Shown: one piece after another, positions 1 to 7,676 of the stretch | Position numbering within the stretch: position 1 is the first letter of the stretch | Layout of the letters: each line of letters opens with the position of its first letter | Assembly (NCBI GenBank): GCA_023384095.1 | Contig: JAHDXT010000009.1 | Location: 1 to 64,000, forward strand | Direction: 5' to 3' | DNA: 64,000 nucleotides | From: Hyphomicrobiaceae bacterium | Lineage (GTDB): Bacteria > Pseudomonadota > Alphaproteobacteria > Rhizobiales > Hyphomicrobiaceae | Position numbers and translations under genes: made by a program | Notes under the pieces: generated by a model | The model's database searches: none | Told to the model about the DNA's origin: nothing | The model's input: only the letters and a program-made list of their open reading frames with translations

Positions 1-32
1 AGCGTCTAGGGCATCATTAAAGGGGCGTTCCC

Positions 33-824
33 ATGTCGATGGCTAACGTTGTCGGCTCTCATATCCCACATCTGCGGCGTTTCGCGCGAGCGTTGAGCGG
101 CTCGCAGGCTGGAGGGGACGCCTACGTCGAGCAGCTACTGGAGACGCTCGTCGAGGATCCGTCGGCGCTGGCGAAGTCCCAGGACTCGCGAGTAGGGCTC
201 TACAAGACCTTCATGCAGATCCTGTCCTCGGTCGCGGCGAGCGGCTGGCAAGTCCGGCCGAAGAGCTGGGCCTCGGGGTTCGACCGCAACGTCTCGGCCA
301 TGACGCCACGCTCCCGACAGGCCTTCCTGCTCAGGCATGTGGAGGGGTTCACGCTGCCCGAGACGGCAGAGATCCTCGATGCGACAGAGGAAGAGACGCA
401 ACAGCTTCTGGACAGGGCGGGCGAGGAGATCGCACGCCAGGTCGCGACCGACGCCCTGGTCATAGAGGACGAGCCGCTGATCGTCATGGATCTGACGCAG
501 ATCCTCGAGGAGCTCGGCCACCGCGTCATCGGTGTGGCGCGCACCCGGGACGAGGCGAGCCGCGTGATCGCGAAGCACCGGCCGGGGCTCATTCTGGCCG
601 ATATCCAGCTAGCCGACGGCAGCTCCGGGCTCGATGCCGTCAACGATCTGCTCGGGTCGTTCGAGGTGCCTGTGATCTTCATCACGGCGTATCCGGAGAA
701 GCTGCTGACCGGCGAGAAGCCCGAGCCCACCTTCCTGATCACCAAGCCCTATCAGCCGGAGACGCTGCGGGTGACGATCAGTCAGGCCCTGTTCTTCGAC
801 CAGAGGTCGCGCCGGGCAGCCTGA
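33..824 (+). CDS. phyR: PhyR-type general stress response regulator
   Basis: Two-domain regulator of the alphaproteobacterial general stress response. In this family the phosphorylated protein binds the anti-sigma factor NepR and so frees sigma EcfG. Residues 1 to about 135 form a sigma-factor-like domain (sigma4-like stretch around RSRQAFLLRHVEGFT). Residues about 140-255 are a receiver domain with acidic pocket E145/D146, phosphoacceptor D190 in ADIQL, T218 and K238. The 263-aa length and the order sigma-like then receiver match PhyR and no ordinary response regulator. nepR and ecfG normally sit beside phyR; here they would lie beyond the left edge. The gene stands alone on the plus strand, ahead of the oxidase cluster. 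Confidence 0.95.
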   Translation: MSMANVVGSHIPHLRRFARALSGSQAGGDAYVEQLLETLVEDPSALAKSQDSRVGLYKTFMQILSSVAASGWQVRPKSWASGFDRNVSAMTPRSRQAFLLRHVEGFTLPETAEILDATEEETQQLLDRAGEEIARQVATDALVIEDEPLIVMDLTQILEELGHRVIGVARTRDEASRVIAKHRPGLILADIQLADGSSGLDAVNDLLGSFEVPVIFITAYPEKLLTGEKPEPTFLITKPYQPETLRVTISQALFFDQRSRRAA

Positions 825-907
825 CTCCCGAAACAGAGGACCGTCGGCGGCCGCCGTGCCCGAGCGCGGCCGCTGTTCGAGCCATTTCGCGGGATTCGAG
901 GTGGCGC

Positions 908-1078
908 GTGGCAGGACCCAGAGACGAGGATCGGAAAGAGCACCCGATCGAGCGCACCGCCGTCCAGGCGCGGCAGGGTGGTCGGAGCATGCTCAGCCTG
1001 CGCGTGCTCGTCTGGTCGCTCGCTATCGCTTTCGGGCTCCTGGCCGTGCTCTATCTCCTGTTCTTTCCCGTGCTCTGA
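908..1078 (+). CDS. Small membrane protein upstream of caa3 oxidase genes
   Basis: A 56-aa reading frame from GTG 908 that ends at TGA 1076-1078. Residues 1-27 are polar and charged (PIERTAVQARQGGR); residues 28-56 form one very hydrophobic transmembrane helix (LRVLVWSLAIAFGLLAVLYL) and stop right after it. A GAGGTGG sequence at 898-904 could serve as ribosome binding site but is close to the GTG; an internal ATG at 989 would give only the helix. Small one-helix proteins of this kind are, as far as I recall, common companions of caa3-type oxidase clusters. No function can be assigned; assembly or accessory subunit is a guess from position. Confidence 0.55.
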   Translation: MAGPRDEDRKEHPIERTAVQARQGGRSMLSLRVLVWSLAIAFGLLAVLYLLFFPVL

Positions 1079-1161
1079 CGTGCTCTGATCGGAGCCCGAG
1101 GGCGGTGATCCCGGCTCCGCGCCCCGGGGAGGAGAGCAACACGCGGGCCGCGCGAGCGTCT

Positions 1162-1186
1162 GGAACCAACTCAGCCCTCGCCTGTT
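1162..1186 (+). promoter_or_regulatory. Candidate sigma-EcfG promoter upstream of coxB
   Basis: GGAAC at 1162-1166, a 16-base spacer, then TGTT at 1183-1186, 126 bases before the coxB start. The general-stress sigma consensus is GGAAC-N16/17-CGTT, so one base of the -10 differs. Two further sites with the same spacing occur in this window. Confidence 0.3.
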
Positions 1187-1312
1187 CCTGACGAGGGGGG
1201 TTGGGCTCGGCCCGCTCCGGATCGTCCGATGTCGAACTGCACCGCCGCCGCCGTCGAGTGTGCCGCCGTCGCGCGGCCATGCCGCCTGCCCGTCTCGCGC
1301 TGACGGCGCGCG

Positions 1313-2314
1313 ATGCAGCGGCGCCGACCGAGCTTCGCTCCACTGGCCGCGCTGGCGGCGGCAGGGCCGCTGGCGCTCGCCGGCTGCAACTCCAGCCAGT
1401 CCGCGCTGGCGCCTCGCGGGCCGCACGCCGGCGCGGTCGACACACTGACATGGCTGGTCTTCGCAGGCGGTACGCTGATCTTCCTCGCTGTCATGCTGCT
1501 CCTGGTCGCAGCGATCCTGCTCCGAAGGGATCTGACGGCCTGGATGACGGGGAACGCCTTCATCATCGGCTTCGGCATCGTGTTCCCCGTCGTGACCTTG
1601 ACGTCGCTGCTGACCTTCTCTGCGTTCTCGTCCAGGGCGCTCGTCACTCCCGCGCCCAGGCTGCGCATCGAAGTGGTCGGCGAGCAGTTCTGGTGGCGGG
1701 TGCACTACCTCGACGCACGGGGAGCGGCGACCCTCGTGACGGCCAATGAGATCAGGATTCCCGTCGACACGCCGGTCGAGTTCATTCTCAAGGCGCAGGA
1801 TGTCATCCACAGCTTCTGGGTGCCGAACCTCGCCGGCAAGCTCGACATGATCCCGGGCCGGGTGAACAGCTACGTCTTCGCGGCGAGCGAGCCGGGCGTC
1901 TATCGCGGTCAGTGCGCCGAGTATTGCGGCGCCCAGCACGCGCTGATGGCTTTCCATGTCGTCGCCGCGCCGCAGGCGGAGTTCAGTGCCTGGCTCGCGC
2001 AGCAGACTGGCGACGCCATCGAGCCCGCAACACCGTTTCTCGCCAGGGGCCGGCAGCTCTTCCTCGATGCAGGCTGCGGGGCCTGCCATGTGATCCGGGG
2101 CACGCCGGCCGACGGCCTGCTCGGGCCCGATCTCACCCGCGTCGGCAGCCGCCTGTCGCTGGCCGCGGGCACCTTCCCAGTCAACATCGGCACGCTGGCC
2201 GGATGGACCTCGTCCGCGCAGCATCTGAAGCCCGGCAACCTGATGCCCTCGTTCGGCAATCTCCGGGGCGCGGAGCTGCGCGCGATCGCGGCCTACCTGG
2301 AGAGCCTCAAATGA
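1313..2314 (+). CDS. coxB: Cytochrome c oxidase subunit II with fused cytochrome c domain (caa3 type)
   Basis: Electron-entry subunit of a caa3 oxidase, exposed on the periplasmic side. Residues 1-25 form a lipoprotein-type signal with lipobox LAGC (C25). Two transmembrane helices follow (about 45-68 and 80-105), then the CuA cupredoxin domain with ligands C201, C205, H209 and M212 in CAEYCGAQHALM and the upstream His of VIHSFW. The C-terminal 90 residues are a class I cytochrome c domain with CGACH (C255, C258, H259) and a late Met (NLMPSF). The start is forced: an in-frame TGA lies at 1301-1303, just upstream. The stop overlaps the next gene in ATGA, showing translational coupling. The fused haem domain should take electrons directly from a soluble cytochrome c or the bc1 complex. 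Confidence 0.95.
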   Translation: MQRRRPSFAPLAALAAAGPLALAGCNSSQSALAPRGPHAGAVDTLTWLVFAGGTLIFLAVMLLLVAAILLRRDLTAWMTGNAFIIGFGIVFPVVTLTSLLTFSAFSSRALVTPAPRLRIEVVGEQFWWRVHYLDARGAATLVTANEIRIPVDTPVEFILKAQDVIHSFWVPNLAGKLDMIPGRVNSYVFAASEPGVYRGQCAEYCGAQHALMAFHVVAAPQAEFSAWLAQQTGDAIEPATPFLARGRQLFLDAGCGACHVIRGTPADGLLGPDLTRVGSRLSLAAGTFPVNIGTLAGWTSSAQHLKPGNLMPSFGNLRGAELRAIAAYLESLK

Positions 2315-4881
2315 CGGTGACGAGCGACCACGACCGGCGCCGTCACGCGGGCGTCGCTGTGCCCGAGTCGTTCCCGAACCCGGTGCCGCGGCCGGCCGCC
2401 GAGCTCGAGGTGCTGCGCCGCGCCTGGGAGCAGCCGCACGGCTGGCGCATCTTTACGGCCGTTAACAACACCTACGTCGGGATCGCCTATATCGGCGTCG
2501 CCCTGCTGATGTTCCTGCTCGCGGGCGTCCTCGCCGTGCTCATGCGCACGCAGCTCGCCGTGCCGGAGAACACCCTTATCGGACATGATCTCTACAATCA
2601 GCTCTTCACCATGCACGGCACCATCATGATGTTCCTGTTCGCCGTGCCGATGGTGGAGGCGATCGGGATCTATCTCATTCCAAACATGCTGGCGGCGCGC
2701 GATTTGCCGTTCCCGCGGCTCAGCGCCTACGCCTTCTGGACCTATGCCGTCGGCAGCGTCGTCTTTTTCGGGACGCTGTTCTTCGGCGTCGCTCCGACCG
2801 GAGGCTGGTTCATGTATCCGCCTCTGACGAGCTATGTCTACTCTCCCGGCGTCAGCGCCGATTTCTGGCTGCTCGGTATCGGGTATATCGAAATATCGGC
2901 GATCGCCGGAGCCATAGAGATCATCGTCGGAATTCTCAAGACTCGCGCCCCGGGAATGTCGTTAGAGAAAATACCCGTCTATTGCTGGGCGATGCTCGTT
3001 TTCGCTCTCATGATCGTCTTTGCGTTTCCAGCGATCATACTCGCCACGCTGCTCCTCGAGCTGGAGAGGGCATTTCACTGGCCGTTCTTCATAGCCGCAA
3101 AAGGCGGCGATCCGCTGCTCTGGCAGCACCTCTTCTGGTTTTTCGGCCACCCCGAGGTCTACGTCATTTTCCTGCCCGCCGCGGGCATCGTCTCGATGAT
3201 CGTGCCGACCATGGTGCAGTCCCCCCTCGTCGGCTACCGGCTGGTGGTCATAGCCTTGATCGCCACGGGGTTCATCAGCTTCGGCCTGTGGGTGCACCAC
3301 ATGTATGCGACGGGGCTCCCGCAGCTCTCTCTGAGCTTCTTCTCGGCTGCCAGCATGGCGGTCGCGATACCCAGCGGCATTCAGGTTTTCGCGTGGATCG
3401 CCACGATGGCCTCGGGCCGGCTGCAATTCAATACCGCCTCTCTCTTCATCCTTGGGTTCCTGTTCATTTTCGTGCTGGGCGGACTTACCGGCGTCATGGT
3501 GGCGCTGGTGCCCTTCGACTGGCAGGTCCACGACACGTATTTCGTCGTCGCCCATTTCCACTACGTCCTGATCGGCGGAATGGTATTCCCGATGTTCGCG
3601 GCGTTCTACTACTGGTACCCGACGGCGAGCAGGGAGGCGCTGTCCGAACGCCTCGGACGCTGGGTGTTCGCGCTGATCTTCATCGGGGTGAACATGACTT
3701 TCTTCCCGATGCATTTCACCGGGCTGCTCGGAATGCCGCGCCGCGTATACACGTACATTTCCGAAATGGGCTGGGGCGAGCTCAATCTCGTCTCGACGAT
3801 CGGCGCCTACATGATTGCCGCCGGTGTCGCCCTGTTCGTCATCGACCTGGTGCGGAAGTTCAAGTTCTCCTTCGAGGAGAACAAGGGGAACATCTGGAAC
3901 GCCGGGACATTGGAATGGCTGAGCACCGGCACTTACGCCAGCCGCTCCATTCCGATCGTCCGCAGCCGCGAGCCCCTCTGGGACCAGCCGCGGCTGGCTC
4001 GGGACGCGAAGGAGGGGCGCTACTTTCTACCCGGGGCGCCGACCGGAGACCGGGAGGCGCTCATCACCAGCCCGATCGAGGCAAGCCCGCAATCCATTCT
4101 CCAGATCCCGGACGAGCACTGGGGACCGTTCGCGGCCGGGGTCTGCACGGCCGGGTTCTTCTACATGCTGACCCTCAAGGTCCTGCCCGTCGCGGCGCTT
4201 TTCGCGCTGCTCGCCATCGCGGCGATCCTATGGTGGGTTTGGGATCTCGACCGGGGCCCGGTGCGGGGGCCAGCCGAAATCGGAGCCGGGCTTAGTGTGC
4301 CGGTCTATGTCACGGGTCCGGCCAGCCACGTCTGGTGGGCCATGGCGGTGCTGATGCTCGTGGCGGGGACGCTCTTCACCTGCGTCGTCTTCTCCTATTT
4401 CTTTCTCTGGCTGGTGAACCCCGCCTGGCCGCCTGCCGGCACCGAGCTGCCGCACCTGGGCTGGCCGATCGCTGCAGGTATCGCCTATGCCGCGAGCAGC
4501 CTCGTCATCGCGTGGTCGAGCCGTGCGCTGACGCGCGCGCCTCGAGGGAGCCCCTGGCGCATGCGGCTCCCACTGCTCCTGGCAATGCCGCTCTATGCCG
4601 CCGGCGCCGCCGTGCAGCTCATGGCGCAATGGCAGGCCGGGGTCGGCCCGCAGGACAGCGGCTATGGCGCCATGGTCTACCTGTTCGCCTCCCTCCAGTT
4701 GCTCTTCGGCGGCGTGCTCATCATCATGGCGTGCTACACGCTCGTGCGCTCGGCGCTCGGGATGCAGGACGGCATCCGGCGCGGAACATTCGATGCGACC
4801 ATGCTGTTCTGGCACTACTCCGTCGGGCAAGGCATCGTGGCGCTCGTCGTCGTCAGCCTGTTTCCGCGCGCGGTCGGCTGA
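2311..4881 (+). CDS. ctaD: Cytochrome c oxidase, fused subunits I and III
   Basis: Catalytic haem-copper oxidase subunit fused to subunit III, 856 aa. The open frame runs further upstream, but ATG 2311 overlaps the coxB stop and begins the subunit I N-terminus. Residues 1 to about 560 are subunit I: haem a ligands H102 and H417, CuB ligands H280 (HPEVY), H329 and H330, haem a3 ligand H415, the cross-linking Tyr Y284 and the D-pathway Glu E282, and D131 at the D-pathway entrance. Residues from about 620 to the end carry the subunit III helices. The lysine of the K proton pathway (K354 in Paracoccus) is Gln358 here, in PSGIQVFAW. All metal ligands are intact, so the enzyme should still reduce oxygen. 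Confidence 0.95.
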   Translation: MTVTSDHDRRRHAGVAVPESFPNPVPRPAAELEVLRRAWEQPHGWRIFTAVNNTYVGIAYIGVALLMFLLAGVLAVLMRTQLAVPENTLIGHDLYNQLFTMHGTIMMFLFAVPMVEAIGIYLIPNMLAARDLPFPRLSAYAFWTYAVGSVVFFGTLFFGVAPTGGWFMYPPLTSYVYSPGVSADFWLLGIGYIEISAIAGAIEIIVGILKTRAPGMSLEKIPVYCWAMLVFALMIVFAFPAIILATLLLELERAFHWPFFIAAKGGDPLLWQHLFWFFGHPEVYVIFLPAAGIVSMIVPTMVQSPLVGYRLVVIALIATGFISFGLWVHHMYATGLPQLSLSFFSAASMAVAIPSGIQVFAWIATMASGRLQFNTASLFILGFLFIFVLGGLTGVMVALVPFDWQVHDTYFVVAHFHYVLIGGMVFPMFAAFYYWYPTASREALSERLGRWVFALIFIGVNMTFFPMHFTGLLGMPRRVYTYISEMGWGELNLVSTIGAYMIAAGVALFVIDLVRKFKFSFEENKGNIWNAGTLEWLSTGTYASRSIPIVRSREPLWDQPRLARDAKEGRYFLPGAPTGDREALITSPIEASPQSILQIPDEHWGPFAAGVCTAGFFYMLTLKVLPVAALFALLAIAAILWWVWDLDRGPVRGPAEIGAGLSVPVYVTGPASHVWWAMAVLMLVAGTLFTCVVFSYFFLWLVNPAWPPAGTELPHLGWPIAAGIAYAASSLVIAWSSRALTRAPRGSPWRMRLPLLLAMPLYAAGAAVQLMAQWQAGVGPQDSGYGAMVYLFASLQLLFGGVLIIMACYTLVRSALGMQDGIRRGTFDATMLFWHYSVGQGIVALVVVSLFPRAVG

Positions 4882-4884
4882 GCC

Positions 4885-5250
4885 ATGGCCGAGCAGCGCT
4901 TCGCCTCGAAGACGTTCGCCTTGTTCGGTGGTCTCCTCATCTGGGGCGCCCACTTCATGATCGTCTACTCCGCGAACGCGCTCGCCTGCACGCGCGGCTT
5001 GGCCGGCGTCACGATCCTCGGCGCCGGCCTGGTGCCGCTGTTCGTCCTGGCGGCAACGGCAGCCGCTTTGGGCGCAGCAGGCTATCTCCTGGTCACGACG
5101 CTGAGCTGGAGGGGCGCGTTGCGCGGCGAAAGGAGCCAGAATGGATCGGCCGCGTTCCTGCGCATCGCGACGCTGACGATCACGCTGCTCTCTGCCATCG
5201 CCATCGCCTGGACGGCTCTGCCCGCGGCAATCGTGCAGCCCTGCGCATAA
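4885..5250 (+). CDS. Small membrane protein of the caa3 operon
   Basis: A 121-aa protein with three hydrophobic segments (about 12-32, 42-72 and 92-115) starting three bases after the ctaD stop, so it is almost certainly cotranscribed. No cofactor motif is visible. A conserved-looking N-terminus (FGGLLIWGAHFMIVY) and two cysteines (C35, C120) are the only notable features. Position suggests an accessory or assembly factor of the oxidase; classical assembly factors (Cox11, CtaB, Cox15) are absent from the window. Function is inferred from context only. Confidence 0.75.
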   Translation: MAEQRFASKTFALFGGLLIWGAHFMIVYSANALACTRGLAGVTILGAGLVPLFVLAATAAALGAAGYLLVTTLSWRGALRGERSQNGSAAFLRIATLTITLLSAIAIAWTALPAAIVQPCA

Positions 5251-5302
5251 AAATGGGCGGATGAATGCCACCTGGCCTTTGGCTGGCGCGCCCCGATGCG
5301 AA

Positions 5303-5752
5303 TCAGGCACGCTTCTCCCAGCGGCCGTTGTCCGCCTGCTGCCAGTATGTCACCTCGAATCCCGCCGAGCGGGCGCGCTTCCATTCGGCGCGCGCCTGCT
5401 CGACGGCGACGGCATCGTGCCCGTCGAAAAGATGCACGACGCGCTCGTAGCCCTGAGCGTCCGCGACAGTGGCGCCCTCGACCAGGAAGCGCACGCGCGC
5501 ACCGTTGGGGTTGTCCTCACCCGCCGTGAGGTAGATCGGCTGTGTGGTGCCTGGCCCGTCGCCGGCCGTCCCGTGCGGCAGGAAGCTGTCGTCGCGATAG
5601 GTCCACAGACTCGCATCGAGCGCATCGAGCCGCTCCTGGCTGCCGCACTGGACGACGGCACGCCAGCCGCGCTCAAGCGTGCGCTCGAGCAGGCCCGGCA
5701 GCACGCGCTCGATCGGCTGCTGCTCGAGATGGTAGAACAGAACCTCGGTCAC
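5303..5752 (-). CDS. holC: DNA polymerase III chi subunit
   Basis: Chi subunit of the clamp loader complex, which links the replisome to single-strand binding protein. The 149-aa product begins TEVLFYHLEQQPIERVLP and contains the family hallmarks LWTYRDDSFLPHG and NPNGARVRFLV. The frame is open further upstream, but GTG 5752 is chosen because GGAGGGG lies just before it and the homology begins there. The gene often follows pepA; here it stands alone, convergent with the oxidase operon, with a short gap to it. Confidence 0.88.
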   Translation of the reverse strand: MTEVLFYHLEQQPIERVLPGLLERTLERGWRAVVQCGSQERLDALDASLWTYRDDSFLPHGTAGDGPGTTQPIYLTAGEDNPNGARVRFLVEGATVADAQGYERVVHLFDGHDAVAVEQARAEWKRARSAGFEVTYWQQADNGRWEKRA

Positions 5753-5879
5753 GACCCCTCCGCGCCTGCGCCGGCGTGGTCCCGAGGCAAGGATACGATC
5801 TCGAGGCCGGCCGCGCCAGCCGCAGCCAGGCCCGTCCCCCACGGTGCATCAGGCTCCGTCCGGCGCCGCAGGTGCGCAG

Positions 5880-6398
5880 CTACCGCGTTCTGGCACGCCG
5901 CCGCTTCGCGATCGGCTCGGCGCCGTTGCCGTTGCCGTTGCCGTTCTCGCTGCCAGCCGCCTCGAGCTTGACGACGATCGTGCTCAAGGCTTCGATGATC
6001 GCCGAACGCTGCTGGCTCGGCAGCACGGACAGAAGCTGCTCCTCGGTGAACCGGGCAGCGGGCTCCGCCGCATCGAGGAGGTCACGTCCGCTCGGGGTCA
6101 GCTTCACGGCATACATTCTCGCGTCGTGGCTCGTACGCCTGCGCTGAAGCAGGCCCTTCCTGATCAGCCGGCGTACGATATCGGCGAGCGTGGAGCGATC
6201 GATTCCCGTACCCTGCACCAGATCCGTCTGGCTCGGGTTGTCCGACCTCGCGACAGCCTTGAGCACCGCGAACTGGCGCGGGGTCAACTCGTTCTCGCCC
6301 ATTGTGGCCGCGAACAGCTCGTCGGCCCGCTGGCCGGCGCGGTGCAGGAGATGGAGGGCTGATCCCGTCAGGGGCAGCTCATGCGAGTGGGACGTCAT
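5880..6398 (-). CDS. MarR-family transcriptional regulator
   Basis: A 172-aa winged-helix regulator. Residues 35-105 show the MarR core: ELTPRQFAVLKAV, recognition-helix region TGIDRSTLADIVRRLIRKGLL, wing with RRRTSHDARMY, and the dimerisation helix LTPSGRDLLDAAEP. The C-terminus ends in a low-complexity tail NGNGNGNG followed by a basic stretch KRRRARTR, both unusual for the family. It is divergent from the AraC regulator, with about 196 bases between their starts, a position where it may control itself or that neighbour. Ligand unknown. Confidence 0.88.
   Translation of the reverse strand: MTSHSHELPLTGSALHLLHRAGQRADELFAATMGENELTPRQFAVLKAVARSDNPSQTDLVQGTGIDRSTLADIVRRLIRKGLLQRRRTSHDARMYAVKLTPSGRDLLDAAEPAARFTEEQLLSVLPSQQRSAIIEALSTIVVKLEAAGSENGNGNGNGAEPIAKRRRARTR
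5923..5946. repeat. In-frame hexanucleotide repeat in the MarR gene
   Basis: Four consecutive copies of ccgttg, the last with one change (ccgttc). On the coding strand they specify the Asn-Gly pairs of the C-terminal tail. Unit length is a multiple of three, so slippage would change tail length and not frame. Confidence 0.8.
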
Positions 6399-6594
6399 CG
6401 ATATGCTCCAGGATTATGGTTCGGCCGAATGATCTTTGGTGAGACGGTCATCCTTCTGACTTTCACCCTGTAGTTACGGCTACATGGGAAGGAAGGGCTT
6501 GACCTGTCGCACCCCGTTCTTGACACTATCCACCGCAGGTCGCGGCGATTGGCGCAATTGGGGGCTCGCTTCGGCTGAGGCAATTTGCAGGACC

Positions 6595-7644
6595 ATGGTC
6601 TGCAGCAGCGAAATCTTCGTTCGTGCGAGCATTCTGTCCGGCTTCCGCGACGTCGTCGCGGCGCGGGGCCTGGACGCCGGCGGGCTACTGGAGAAGGCCG
6701 GCATCGCCGCGGCCGCGCTCGACGACCCGGCGAGCGAGTTGCCGCTGGATTTCGTAGCCCTGCTCATGGAGCTGGCCGCCGAGCGCGCCAGAGATCCCGG
6801 ACTGGGGCTCGCCCTCGCCGAAGCCTATCCCGCTGGCGGCACCGGCCTGCTCGGCTACATCTTCCTGCATGCGCCGACACTTGGAGAAGCCCTGCAGTCG
6901 TTCGCGCGTTACTCGGGCCTGCTGCTCGACCCAAATCCGGTGGTGTTCCGTCAGGACGCCGATGTCGCCCGGCTGTCGTGGTGCTTTCCGACCGGGCAGG
7001 GTACGCGGCATGTCCAGTTCGCGAGCTTCATAAGCGCCCTCCTGGTGCTGAGGCTCAGGCGCATGGCTGGCCGCGACTGGTATCCGCTGGCGGTCGAAGT
7101 CGAGTACCCGGAGCTGCCGTGCACGGCGAAGCTCAATCGCATTCTCGGTCCGCAGGTCGTGTTCAATTCAAGGGAGAACTCGATTGCGATCGACCCTTCC
7201 ACCCTGCAGCGCAAGATCGACGGAGCAGATCCGAGGCTCTACCGCATCCTGCAGGAAACCGGCGAGGCGAAACTGCAGGAGCTGGCCTGCAGGCCGGACC
7301 TGGTGGCGCGCACGGCCCGCGCCATCACCGAGACCCTGAGCACGGACCCGCCGCTTCTCGAGCACGTCGCCGAGCGCATGCGGATGACCCCGCGGACGCT
7401 GCAGAACCGGCTCGCCCGGCAGCGGACGAGCTTCGAGCGTATCCTGAGCGATACGCGACGCAACCTTGCCGAGCGGTATCTGCGCGACAGCAATCTGTCG
7501 TTGACGGAGATCGCATTCCTGCTCGGGTTCTCCGAGCAGAGCGCGTTCACGCGGGCGGCACGCGGCTGGTTCGGCAGGCCGCCGCGACAGTTGCGCAAGG
7601 AAGGCGCCTGGACTGACCGGAGCACCGAGCCGCAGGGAGCGTAA
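6595..7644 (+). CDS. AraC-family transcriptional regulator
   Basis: A 349-aa regulator with an N-terminal arabinose-binding-like sensing domain of the OruR/ArgR-like group (about residues 20-200) and a C-terminal double helix-turn-helix (residues about 250-340: MRMTPRTLQNRLARQRTSF, then NLSLTEIAFLLGFSEQSAF and RAARGWFGRPPRQLR). A longer frame starts at 6484, but ATG 6595 fits family length and has AGGA just upstream. It converges on the carboxyltransferase gene and diverges from the MarR gene. Regulators of this group often control degradation pathways; the target here is not evident. Confidence 0.88.
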   Translation: MVCSSEIFVRASILSGFRDVVAARGLDAGGLLEKAGIAAAALDDPASELPLDFVALLMELAAERARDPGLGLALAEAYPAGGTGLLGYIFLHAPTLGEALQSFARYSGLLLDPNPVVFRQDADVARLSWCFPTGQGTRHVQFASFISALLVLRLRRMAGRDWYPLAVEVEYPELPCTAKLNRILGPQVVFNSRENSIAIDPSTLQRKIDGADPRLYRILQETGEAKLQELACRPDLVARTARAITETLSTDPPLLEHVAERMRMTPRTLQNRLARQRTSFERILSDTRRNLAERYLRDSNLSLTEIAFLLGFSEQSAFTRAARGWFGRPPRQLRKEGAWTDRSTEPQGA

Positions 7645-7676
7645 GGACGCCCCCACTCGGCTTCCGAATGGCCGCC

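Noticed and set aside
782-2224. Long minus-strand open frame (480 codons) across coxB
   Set aside because: Antisense to coxB, highly biased composition (Arg, Gly, Asp, Gln) and no domain; it arises from GC-rich codon bias.
1912-2310. Upstream extension of the ctaD frame
   Set aside because: It overlaps coxB, is Arg-rich without similarity to subunit I, and ATG 2311 gives the proper N-terminus coupled to the coxB stop.
6499-6525. Two TTGAC-like -35 boxes before the AraC gene
   Set aside because: No acceptable -10 at the right distance; in GC-rich alphaproteobacteria this is too weak to call.
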